Assembly: GCA_006227965.1 (NCBI GenBank)
Contig: SBFL01000388.1
Span: forward strand, 1 to 8,236
Direction of reading: 5' to 3'
Length of the DNA stretch: 8,236 nucleotides
Source: Bacteroidota bacterium
Lineage (GTDB): Bacteria > Bacteroidota > Bacteroidia > Flavobacteriales > Flavobacteriaceae
Made by a program: the position numbers and the translations under genes. The notes beneath the pieces were generated by a model. That model saw only the letters and a list, made by a program, of their open reading frames with translations, was not told where the DNA came from and searched no databases. Positions 1 through 6,849 of this stretch are shown piece after piece; position 1 is the first letter of the stretch; each line of letters begins with the position of its first letter.

Positions 1-1545
1 GGGACCCTTGGGTTTGGGCGGTATATCCGCTACATCCCGTATCCTGTAATCTCGGGGTTCATGACGGCCATTGGCCTGATCATCATCCTGACCCAGATTC
101 TGCCGGCTATGGGGTATTATCCCAAAGAAGACCTGGTATTTGTCGAAACCTACAAACCGGAAGCCGAGGAACTCATCCTGGAAAATATCCTGAAAGAAGA
201 GGCTGGGGAAGGCATCCTGGTTTTGGAAGACTTTAAGGAAACCATCGAAAGGTCCGGTGAAATCACCGAATCCGAAATCCAGCAGGAAGCCCAAATCCTG
301 GCGGGTTCAGCAGCCTCAGGCGTACTAGGTACGATCCGGGCGCTGCCCAGGGCGCTTATGAACATCAATTGGGTGGAACTCCTTTTATGCCTTTTTACCA
401 TAGCCATTATTTATGGGTTTCCCCGGGTAACCTCCACGGTACCCAGCACCCTGGTGGCCTTATTGCTGGTATCGGGTGCCGCTTACCTGCTTCAAATCAA
501 CTACAGGCCCATTGAAGAAATTCCCGAGGGGTTTCCCCTGCCCCAGTGGAGGGTTTTTACCGAAATCAATGTAAAAACCGTTACCACCCATGTTTTTACG
601 GCCCTTACCCTGGCACTGCTGGGGGCTATTGATTCCCTGCTTACTTCCGTGGTTGCCGACAATATGACCAAAACCAAACACAGGCCAAACCAGGAATTGA
701 TCGGCCAGGGCATAGGAAACAGCATTTCGGCCATATTCGGAGGACTCCCCGGGGCAGGCGCTACCATTCGAACGGTTGTGAACATCAATTCAGGAGGGGT
801 TACCCGCCTGTCCGGGATGATTTCGGGAATCCTGCTCCTGAGTATCATGCTGGCGCTGGGGCCGGTAGCCTCCCAGATACCCGCTGCCGTACTGGCAGGG
901 ATCCTGATTACTGTTGGCGTAAAAGTGATGGACTATAAAGGCCTCAGGGCGATCCCCAGCCTTCCAAAGGACATTCGTATAGGGCCGGTCAGGTTGAGTT
1001 CCGAAGTGATTCTCATGTTGGCGGTGCTGTTGCTGTCTACCTTCTGGAACCTGGTATATGCCGTGGGGATTGGCCTTGTCTTTGCCTCCCTGATGTTCAT
1101 GAAAAAAATCGGGGACCTAACGGCCCAGCGATCCCAGGTACGACCTCTCCAGCAGGATAAATCCTGGGGAGACAAGTGGAATCTTCCGGACGAACTGATG
1201 GAAGGGGTCTTTATCAAGCATATTAAGGGGCCTTTGTTTTTCGGTACGACTGCAGATTTTCAGCAATTAGCCGATCAAATTCCAAAAACGGCCAGCACGG
1301 TAATCATACGTCTCGGGAGGATGCAGTATATGGATCAGACCGGCCTTTACGCCATGGAGGAAGTATTGCAGGAACTCATCAGCCATGAAATTAGGGTCCT
1401 GCTGGTGGATATTCAGGAACAGCCCAGGTATCTGATGGAGCGCATAGACATCATTCCGGACCTCATAAATGAGGAACATATCTTTGAGGACTTCCACACA
1501 TGCGTGGAATGGATTCGCACCAATGTACCCGCAGCAAACACCTGA
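1..1545 (+). CDS. SulP-family anion transporter, BicA-like, with C-terminal STAS domain (5' end missing)
   Basis: Integral inner-membrane transporter of the SulP (SLC26) family, probably moving bicarbonate or sulfate together with Na+. The frame is open from base 1: the 20 codons before the ATG at 61 encode the family motif YIPYPVISGFMTAIG, so that ATG is internal and the true start lies outside the window. Seen in order: a membrane segment at the left edge, a long acidic insert (about 115-321), further hydrophobic segments, the conserved stretch around GAIDSLLTSVVAD and GAGATIRTVVNINSGG (about 622-807), then a cytoplasmic STAS domain (about 1198-1536) with MDQTG at the usual nucleotide-binding or phosphorylation loop. 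As I recall cyanobacterial BicA, the Asp at 631-633 and Thr at 643-645 match its Na+-site residues, which favours bicarbonate, but the substrate is inferred. pheS follows 112 nt downstream on the same strand. Confidence 0.93.
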   Translation, partial: GTLGFGRYIRYIPYPVISGFMTAIGLIIILTQILPAMGYYPKEDLVFVETYKPEAEELILENILKEEAGEGILVLEDFKETIERSGEITESEIQQEAQILAGSAASGVLGTIRALPRALMNINWVELLLCLFTIAIIYGFPRVTSTVPSTLVALLLVSGAAYLLQINYRPIEEIPEGFPLPQWRVFTEINVKTVTTHVFTALTLALLGAIDSLLTSVVADNMTKTKHRPNQELIGQGIGNSISAIFGGLPGAGATIRTVVNINSGGVTRLSGMISGILLLSIMLALGPVASQIPAAVLAGILITVGVKVMDYKGLRAIPSLPKDIRIGPVRLSSEVILMLAVLLLSTFWNLVYAVGIGLVFASLMFMKKIGDLTAQRSQVRPLQQDKSWGDKWNLPDELMEGVFIKHIKGPLFFGTTADFQQLADQIPKTASTVIIRLGRMQYMDQTGLYAMEEVLQELISHEIRVLLVDIQEQPRYLMERIDIIPDLINEEHIFEDFHTCVEWIRTNVPAANT

Positions 1546-1600
1546 TCCCTGATGGTCAAACAAAGAAAAATGCCGTTTATACTCATAGAGTGAAAAATAT

Positions 1601-1608
1601 TACATTTG
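1601..1608 (+). promoter_or_regulatory. Candidate Bacteroidetes -7 promoter box upstream of pheS
   Basis: TACATTTG matches the Bacteroidetes -7 consensus TAnnTTTG exactly. It would place the transcript start near 1612-1615, about 45 nt before the pheS ATG. No clean -33 TTTG is seen; the closest is TTTA at 1576-1579, about 21 nt upstream. A small palindrome, GGGG-TTT-CCCC at 1619-1629, would fall near the 5' end of the leader. This is a motif match only, and read-through from the SulP gene is also possible. Confidence 0.4.
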
Positions 1609-1657
1609 TGCTCTACCCGGGGTTTCCCCTGAAGGTTAGCCGCTTAAATTGTCTGTG

Positions 1658-2684
1658 ATGATTGACGACCTGAAGAAGCACATAAAAGAAGTAAAGGCAT
1701 TTACCGCTGACAACCTGGAGAACATCGAGGCATTCCGTATAAAGTATCTGGGGAAAAAAGGCCTGCTCAATGATTTCTTCAGGGAACTGAAAAACGTTCC
1801 AAAGGAGGAGAAACGCGCCTTTGGCCAGGCAGTCAATGAGCTGAAAATTGCCGCGAACGAAAAGGTGACTTCCCTTAAGGAACAATTACACCAACAAAAA
1901 AAGATTGAAAGCCAGTACGGGGACCTGACCCGTCCCGGAGAACCGATCGAGCTCGGGGCACAACATCCCATTTCGATAGTCCGCAACCGTATTATCGATA
2001 TTTTCTCCCGAATTGGGTTTACGGTTTCCGAAGGACCCGAGATCGAGGATGACTGGCATAACTTTACCGCCCTGAACCTCCCCGAATACCACCCTGCCAG
2101 GGACATGCAGGACACCTTTTTTATTCAAACCGATCCCGATATCCTGCTGCGCACGCATACGTCTTCCGTGCAGGTTCGGTACATGGAGAATCACAAACCC
2201 CCAATCCGTACCATTTCTCCGGGAAGGGTGTACCGGAATGAAGCTATCTCTGCCAGATCCCACTGCTTTTTTCACCAGGTAGAGGGGCTTTACATCGACA
2301 AGGGTGTGTCTTTTTCGGACCTCAAGCAAACCCTGCAATACTTCACCCAGGCAATGTTTGGCAAATCCAGGATCCGACTGCGGCCCTCCTATTTCCCCTT
2401 CACCGAACCCAGTGCCGAGGTGGATGTTTACTGGGGGCTTGAGACCGAAGACCGAGACCGATTACCGCATGACCAAGGGAACCGGTTGGTTGGAAATCAT
2501 GGGATGCGGCATGGTGGATCCGAACGTGCTGGACAATTGCGGTATCGACTCCTCAGAATACACCGGCTTTGCCTTTGGAATGGGTATCGACCGGATCGCC
2601 CTGTTGCTGTACCAGATCTCGGATATCCGCCTGTTGAGTGAGAACGACCTGCGGTTCCTGAAGCAATTCAAAAGCGCTTTCTAA
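1658..2684 (+). pseudogene. pheS: Phenylalanine--tRNA ligase alpha subunit, reading frame broken by a 7-bp duplication
   Basis: Catalytic alpha subunit of the cytoplasmic (alpha-beta)2 enzyme that charges tRNA-Phe. ATG 1658 (MIDDLKKHI...) is preferred over the in-frame TTG at 1649 because flavobacterial PheS normally begins this way. Seen: an N-terminal coiled-coil tRNA-binding region (residues 1 to about 85), RTHTSSVQ at 165-172, and motif 2 around GRVYRNE at 189-195. At codon 262 (2441) the sequence repeats AGACCGA in tandem (2442-2448 and 2449-2455), shifting the frame by +1. Read as it stands, translation ends at 2641 with about 327 residues and a nonsense tail, losing class II motif 3. 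The lost part is intact in the shifted frame up to the TAA at 2682-2684 ([20 protein letters not shown], then [16 protein letters not shown]). Deleting one repeat gives ...GLETETDYR... and 339 residues, normal for the group. A sequence error or a real mutation are both possible. pheT is not in the window. Confidence 0.9.
2442..2455 (+). repeat. 7-bp tandem duplication (AGACCGA x2) inside pheS
   Basis: Two abutting identical copies, 2442-2448 and 2449-2455, followed by a partial third unit GACCGA (2456-2461). The original sequence already held a short direct repeat (GAGACCGAGACCGA, encoding E-T-E-T), a natural substrate for replication slippage. The extra 7 bases shift the frame by +1 and break pheS. 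Confidence 0.9.
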
Positions 2685-2688
2685 GGCA

Positions 2689-3195
2689 TCATCTCAGTGG
2701 AAACCCCTTGGCGGCCCACCAGGGATGAACCTCAATTACAAGCCTTCCGGCCTTTACCATAGGGTCCATATTGGCCAGGCTGTCTGCCATTTCAAGGGTG
2801 GGGGTATTGTAGATGGTGATGCCCCGAATTTCCCCATCATCCCCAAAAGGGCCGGAAATATCGGCAAAGCCCTCTGCATACATCTTGCCGAGATGTGCTA
2901 AATGAAGTCTCTGAAGGCTGTCCGCTTCTGCCTTGCTCTGAGAACGGTTGGGTCCGCTTTTCAAAAAGGCGATGAAGTACTGCTGCATCAGGACCGTGTC
3001 TCCTGATTTTTCATCCACGTACTCGAACACTTCATATCCCTTATCGAGCAGTCGGTGCCGCAAATCCTGCACAGAAGGTTCTGCCTCTTCAGGCTGCGTG
3101 CGGATCGCTTCCTCTGAAAGCTTCTTATCTGGGTTGCAGGCACAGCTACAAATCAGCAACAAGGCACAAGCCACCAGTGAGTTCAATCTTTCCAT
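2689..3195 (-). CDS. Small lipoprotein with YciI-like domain
   Basis: Predicted lipoprotein of 168 residues. The N-terminus MERLNSLVACALLLICSCAC has a short basic start, a hydrophobic core and a lipobox-like ICSC ending at Cys18 (Cys20 is an alternative), so it is probably anchored in the cell envelope. After a Glu-rich linker (about 22-45), residues from about 70 to the end resemble the YciI/YCII-related fold: FIAFLKSGPNR, a His-containing helix (HLAHLGKMY), DISGPFGDDGEIRGITIY, then MVKAGRLVIEVHPWW. The cytoplasmic YciI family is small and of poorly defined function, so the activity is unknown. The ATG lies inside the end of the upstream CYTH gene (13-nt overlap), which suggests translational coupling. 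Its stop codon is 4 nt from that of the convergent pheS gene. Confidence 0.82.
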   Translation of the reverse strand: MERLNSLVACALLLICSCACNPDKKLSEEAIRTQPEEAEPSVQDLRHRLLDKGYEVFEYVDEKSGDTVLMQQYFIAFLKSGPNRSQSKAEADSLQRLHLAHLGKMYAEGFADISGPFGDDGEIRGITIYNTPTLEMADSLANMDPMVKAGRLVIEVHPWWAAKGFPLR

Positions 3196-3656
3196 GTGGA
3201 ATAGGGGTTTTGGCTTAGCTGAGAGTTATAATATCTGGGATCTCCGGTTACTTCCCGGCCCAGCCAGGAAGGACGGGGAAAATCCTCCTCCTTATCTTGC
3301 AACTCTACTTCGGCCAGGATAAGCCCCTGATTAGCCCCAGAGAATTCATCCACTTCAAAAGTGTGCTCGCCACAGAGTACCTGATAACGAACTTTTTCAA
3401 CGGGGTCCGGGATGCAGAGGGCGAGTAGTTCCTCCGCCTCAACCAGGGGTATTTCGTATTCCCATTCAGGGCGGGAGGTGCCCTGGTCAAAGGTCTTCCC
3501 TTTAATGGTCAAAAATCCGTGATTCCCAATACAGCGCACCCTGATGGTCCTGTCCGGATCCGTGCAGAAGAAGCCCTGCAAAATGCGGATACGTGAAGAT
3601 GCCTCCTGGCGGTAACCCGTGCCCTTCACCAGGAATTTTCGTTCAATTTCGATCAT
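3183..3656 (-). CDS. CYTH-domain protein, probable inorganic triphosphatase type
   Basis: Cytoplasmic protein of 157 residues consisting of one CYTH domain, a family of metal-dependent triphosphate-tunnel enzymes that hydrolyse tripolyphosphate or nucleoside triphosphates. The hallmark ExExK motif is at the very N-terminus (E3-I4-E5-R6-K7 in MIEIERKFLV), which also supports the start. Charged pairs that would line the tunnel follow: R39/R41 (TIRVR), K52/K54 (IKGK), E66/E68 (EWEYEIP), K88/R90 (KVRYQV), E101/D103 (FEVDEF) and E116/E118 (LAEVELQ). The length suits the short bacterial TTM group. An adenylate cyclase role (class IV, CyaB) is possible but less likely for this short form. It is the first gene of a pair with the YciI-like lipoprotein and is divergent from dinB, with 74 nt between start codons. 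Confidence 0.88.
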   Translation of the reverse strand: MIEIERKFLVKGTGYRQEASSRIRILQGFFCTDPDRTIRVRCIGNHGFLTIKGKTFDQGTSRPEWEYEIPLVEAEELLALCIPDPVEKVRYQVLCGEHTFEVDEFSGANQGLILAEVELQDKEEDFPRPSWLGREVTGDPRYYNSQLSQNPYSTWKD

Positions 3657-3719
3657 CTTTGCAGTGGTTTCCAGGGCATCCCGGAGGGTGATTTGGCAAT
3701 AATTCGCTTAAATATACCG

Positions 3720-3727
3720 TAAATTTG
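3720..3727 (+). promoter_or_regulatory. Candidate -7 box for dinB, possibly giving a leaderless mRNA
   Basis: TAAATTTG matches TAnnTTTG exactly and ends 3 nt before the dinB ATG at 3731. If used, transcription would start at or within a few bases of the ATG. A TTTG at 3692-3695 could be the -33 element, but the 24-nt spacing is longer than the usual 19-21. In the same 74-bp divergent gap, TATATTTA on the minus strand (3709-3716) is a one-mismatch -7 candidate for the CYTH gene. I saw no clear operator palindrome. Confidence 0.35.
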
Positions 3728-3730
3728 GAT

Positions 3731-4831
3731 ATGGATCCGTCCATTCCAATCCGCAAGATCATCCATGTAGATATGGATGCATTCTATGCCTCTGTCGAAC
3801 AGAAAGACGACCCTTCCCTGAAAGGCAGGCCGCTGGCCGTGGGCGGTGGCTCCAAACGAGGGGTGGTGGCTGCTGCGAGCTACGAGGCCCGGAAATTCGG
3901 AGTACATTCTGCCATGAGTGGTTACCTGGCCCGTCAAAAATGTCCCAACCTGATTTTCGTTAAACCCCGTTTTGAAAGGTACAGGGAAATTTCCCATCAA
4001 ATCCGGGAAATCTTCAGGTCCTATACGGATCTGGTGGAACCACTGTCACTGGATGAAGCCTACCTGGATGTCACCGAGAACAAAATCGGCTTCCCCTCAG
4101 CAACTCTGATCGCCAGGGAAATCCGTTCCCGCATCTATGAGAAAACCGGGCTCACATCCTCAGCGGGGATCTCCGTCAATAAATTTCTGGCCAAGATCGC
4201 CAGCGACCTCAATAAACCCAACGGACAGAAAACCATACCCCCTGAAGAAGTCGAAGATTTTCTTTTGTCCCTGGAAATCCGGAAGTTCTATGGCGTTGGC
4301 AAAGTAACGGCTGAAAAAATGCACAATCTTGGCATATTCACGGGAGCTGATCTCAAGAATCGATCCCTTGAGTTCCTTTCAGACCATTTCGGAAAAAGCG
4401 GAAAACACTATTATGAAGTGGTCCGGGGCAGTCATCTGAGCCCGGTGAAGGCCAAACGTATTCCGAAATCCGTGGGAGCGGAACGGACATTCTCAGAGAA
4501 CCTCAGCAGCGAATTATTTATGCTGGAGCGCCTGGAACAAATTACCCGGAAACAGGAATCGCGCCTGAAATCCGGGAAACAAAAAGAAAAAACCATTACC
4601 CTCAAAATCAAATACAGCGATTTCCGTTTGCAAACCCGAAGCAAGACACTCCCTCTTTATATTTCAGCTAAATCACTTATCCTCGAAGTAGCGAGGGAGC
4701 TGCTTTACCAGGAGCCCCTCCAAGATTCGGTCAGACTGTTGGGAATTTCCCTGTCAAACCTGAATACAGAAGCTAAAAAACCCGAATCCAAAGACGATTC
4801 GGTTTCTGTACAACTTCAGTTTTCGTTCTAG
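3731..4831 (+). CDS. dinB: DNA polymerase IV (Y-family translesion polymerase)
   Basis: Error-prone translesion DNA polymerase of 366 residues, close to the family norm. ATG 3731 is chosen over the in-frame TTG at 3725 because that TTG lies inside the likely promoter box and the ATG gives a typical N-terminus. Seen: palm/fingers motif RKIIHVDMDAFYASVEQ with catalytic D14 and steric-gate position Y19 (Phe in E. coli); SYEARKFGV; catalytic SLDEAYLD with D108 and E109; GISVNKFLAKIASDLNKP; a helix-hairpin-helix around FYGVGKVTAEKM; a little-finger domain from about 240 to 345. The C-terminus ends in QLQFSF (361-366), which resembles the sliding-clamp binding peptide at the end of Pol IV proteins. 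It is transcribed alone and converges on pyk 32 nt away. Damage induction is plausible, but no LexA-type box is evident. Confidence 0.96.
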   Translation: MDPSIPIRKIIHVDMDAFYASVEQKDDPSLKGRPLAVGGGSKRGVVAAASYEARKFGVHSAMSGYLARQKCPNLIFVKPRFERYREISHQIREIFRSYTDLVEPLSLDEAYLDVTENKIGFPSATLIAREIRSRIYEKTGLTSSAGISVNKFLAKIASDLNKPNGQKTIPPEEVEDFLLSLEIRKFYGVGKVTAEKMHNLGIFTGADLKNRSLEFLSDHFGKSGKHYYEVVRGSHLSPVKAKRIPKSVGAERTFSENLSSELFMLERLEQITRKQESRLKSGKQKEKTITLKIKYSDFRLQTRSKTLPLYISAKSLILEVARELLYQEPLQDSVRLLGISLSNLNTEAKKPESKDDSVSVQLQFSF

Positions 4832-4853
4832 GGCTCCCGTTGTAAGGAGACCC
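4831..4853. terminator. Imperfect hairpin between convergent dinB and pyk
   Basis: GGGCTCC (4831-4837) can pair with GGAG-A-CCC (4846-4853) as a 7-bp stem with one bulged A and an 8-nt loop, starting at the last base of the dinB stop codon. There is no T-run on either strand, so it is not a textbook intrinsic terminator. Its place between two converging genes makes a bidirectional stop or transcript-end stabiliser possible. Confidence 0.3.
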
Positions 4854-4863
4854 CCAAATGTTC

Positions 4864-6306
4864 CTAAAAATTGCAACTTTCGATCTCCGTAACCCGGAGG
4901 GTGTTTACCATTCCCTTATCCTTGATCGGCATGGCAGCCAGGCTGATGAGCATGTCACCGGCATCCAGGAACCCCTTCTGACAGGCAATGCGGTTAACGT
5001 CTTCGATGGTTTCATCGGTGGAAACGAACCGGTCGTAATAGAAAGCTTTCACCCCCCAGAGCAGGTTGAGCTGGGAGAGGATCTTCTTGTTGGAGGTAAA
5101 GACCAGGATGTGGGCACTGGGCCGCCAGGCAGAAATCTGAAAAGCCGTATACCCGCTGTTGGTGAGGGTGGAGATAGCCTTGGCCTTGATCTCATTGGCC
5201 ATCAGGGCGGCATGGTAACAGACTGACTTGGTGATATAACGCTTGGTCCTTACGTGAGGAGGTTCCTGTGGCACTTTTATAAGCTGCGACCCCTCCACGC
5301 TTTTAAGGATACTGGTCATCTTTTCGATGACCTGCACCGGATAATTGCCCACGGAGGTTTCACCGGAAAGCATAACGGCATCTGCCCCATCCATTACGGA
5401 ATTGGCAACATCGTTGACCTCTGCCCGGGTGGGCACCAGGCTGGTGATCATGGACTCCATCATCTGGGTGGCAATGATCACGGGGATCCGTGCCTTTTTG
5501 GCCTGCAACACCAACTGCTTCTGGATCAGGGGAACTTCCTGAGCAGGGACTTCAACCCCGAGGTCTCCCCTTGCCACCATCAGGCCGTCACAGTACGCCA
5601 CGATCTTGTCGATATTCCTTACAGCATCGGGTTTTTCAATCTTGGCAATTATGGGGATTTTATGCTCAGAGTGCTTTTCAACCAGTTGTTGCAGGTCAAT
5701 CAGGTCCTGGCTGTGACGGACAAAGGACAGGGCGATCCAGTCGACTTCCTGTGAAATCGCAAAAATTGCATCTTTAACATCCTTTTCCGTCAGGGCCGGC
5801 AGTGATATATTGGTGTTGGGAAGATTTACCCCCTTCTTTGATTTCAAAGGCCCTCCCTGGATCACGCGGGCCCTGACCTTGTTCTTCCTGTTGGTCTGTA
5901 GTACTTCAAAAATCAATTTGCCATCGTCCAGCAGGATTTGCTCTCCTGGGTTTACGTCCCTGGGGAAGTTCTTGTAATTCATGTAAACTTCTTCCGCAGT
6001 GCCTTCAAAGGGTTCGCCTGTCTTGAAGTCCAGTTCGTCCCCGGGAGCAACGATCACTTCCCCGGACATCACCCCAACTCGGAGCTTTGGACCCTGCAGG
6101 TCCCCCAGTATGGCTGTATAAACACCGAGTTCCTCCTGCAGTTCGCGAATCATCTTAATGCGCTCTTCAACATCCTTGTAATCTGCGTGGGAGAAATTGA
6201 TTCGGAATACGTCCACCCCGGCTGCGATCATTTCCCGGAGCACTTCTTTATTACTGGTGGCAGGTCCCAGGGTGGCAACGATTTTGGTCTTTTTCTTATC
6301 TGGCAT
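4864..6306 (-). CDS. pyk: Pyruvate kinase
   Basis: Last step of glycolysis: phosphoenolpyruvate + ADP to pyruvate + ATP, cytoplasmic, normally a tetramer. The 480 residues are a usual bacterial length. Seen: TKIVATLGPAT near the N-terminus, RINFSH (R35, N37, S39) at the active site, GDLQGPKLRV (68-77) before the B domain, IIAKIEKP with K222 and E224, VARGDLGVE with D248, IATQMMESM with T280, and the signature region around AEVNDVANSVMDGADAVMLS; then a regulatory C-domain from about 355. L70, Q71, K74 and V77 form the set recalled as marking K+-independent enzymes. The start at 6306 is supported by MPDKKKTKIVATLGP, 5 nt after the stop of the preceding IPExxxVDY gene with no Shine-Dalgarno sequence, so it is probably the last gene of the fabF-rnc operon. 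The allosteric effector cannot be told from sequence. Confidence 0.97.
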   Translation of the reverse strand: MPDKKKTKIVATLGPATSNKEVLREMIAAGVDVFRINFSHADYKDVEERIKMIRELQEELGVYTAILGDLQGPKLRVGVMSGEVIVAPGDELDFKTGEPFEGTAEEVYMNYKNFPRDVNPGEQILLDDGKLIFEVLQTNRKNKVRARVIQGGPLKSKKGVNLPNTNISLPALTEKDVKDAIFAISQEVDWIALSFVRHSQDLIDLQQLVEKHSEHKIPIIAKIEKPDAVRNIDKIVAYCDGLMVARGDLGVEVPAQEVPLIQKQLVLQAKKARIPVIIATQMMESMITSLVPTRAEVNDVANSVMDGADAVMLSGETSVGNYPVQVIEKMTSILKSVEGSQLIKVPQEPPHVRTKRYITKSVCYHAALMANEIKAKAISTLTNSGYTAFQISAWRPSAHILVFTSNKKILSQLNLLWGVKAFYYDRFVSTDETIEDVNRIACQKGFLDAGDMLISLAAMPIKDKGMVNTLRVTEIESCNF

Positions 6307-6311
6307 TTCAG

Positions 6312-6773
6312 CTAGTAAATTAGGTTGTATTTGGATTTTAGTTTGGAAGCCTCAACTCGGTAGGCAGTGATCACTTTGGGGACTGACAGTAATTCGGAAA
6401 GAATCTGTAACCCATGTTCTTCCCCGTCGAGTTTCAGGAAAAAATCAACTTCTTTTCGCTCCGGTATCAAATAGGGACGGTTCATGGTTGGTTCATTCGG
6501 GAATAGACCTTCATAAGGGCCGGATGATGCTTCCATGCCAGGATTTCGAAACAGGGTCCATTCCCTGAAATTGCCCTGGTCTTTCCATTGAAAGACCACA
6601 AAAAGCCCCTGCTTGTCCAGATCCAGGTCTTTGTCGGTCCTTTTCAACCTAAGTCCGCAGGACTTGTTCAAGGCATACGCAAGAGCGTAATCCTCCAGGT
6701 TGCTGTGTATGGCAAATAGGCTGAACGTGGTCTCATCCAGAAGGTCTTCCCAAAATTCCTCCAAAACTCCCAT
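6312..6773 (-). CDS. IPExxxVDY family protein, unknown function
   Basis: Small cytoplasmic protein found, as far as I recall, only in Bacteroidetes and of unknown function. The namesake motif appears as IPERKEVDFFLKL (codons 6441-6467 for IPE through VDF), with Phe replacing the usual Tyr. Near the N-terminus FSLFAIHSNLEDYALAYALN matches the family's conserved opening. ATG 6773 gives 153 residues. An in-frame ATG at 6818 would add 15 residues (MDCLRTFIFTFLVIA), a hydrophobic leader that homologues lack as I remember them, so I prefer 6773, with moderate certainty. It sits between rnc and pyk, a recurrent neighbourhood. The longest gap in this operon (76 nt after the rnc stop) precedes it, but no convincing promoter is visible there; TATCTTTA is one mismatch from the -7 box. 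Confidence 0.85.
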   Translation of the reverse strand: MGVLEEFWEDLLDETTFSLFAIHSNLEDYALAYALNKSCGLRLKRTDKDLDLDKQGLFVVFQWKDQGNFREWTLFRNPGMEASSGPYEGLFPNEPTMNRPYLIPERKEVDFFLKLDGEEHGLQILSELLSVPKVITAYRVEASKLKSKYNLIY

Positions 6774-6849
6774 CGCAATAACCAGAAAAGTAAAGATAAA
6801 GGTTCTGAGGCAATCCACCTAGCAGTGCCCTTAATGGACGAAGGGGATA

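Noticed and set aside
61..63. ATG at 61 as the start of the SulP gene
   Set aside because: The frame is open back to base 1 and the preceding 20 codons encode conserved SulP sequence, so this Met is internal.
1619..1629. GGGG-TTT-CCCC palindrome upstream of pheS as a terminator or attenuator
   Set aside because: The stem is only 4 bp with no T-run and no leader peptide coding for Phe codons, so an attenuator cannot be supported.
2441..2461. Programmed ribosomal frameshift in pheS
   Set aside because: No slippery heptamer or nearby stop codon supports recoding, and the 7-bp exact duplication explains the shift fully. PheS is not known to use recoding.
2304..2684. Open frame on the plus strand covering the end of pheS, as a separate gene
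   Set aside because: From 2454 on its translation is the missing PheS C-terminus (motif 3 included); before that it is an out-of-frame reading of pheS. It is the second half of the frameshifted gene.
5254..5754. Long plus-strand open frame opposite pyk (also 4858-5226 and 5938-6315)
   Set aside because: They lie antisense to a fully convincing pyruvate kinase, and their translations are low-complexity His/Gly-rich with no recognisable domain: shadows of the real gene.
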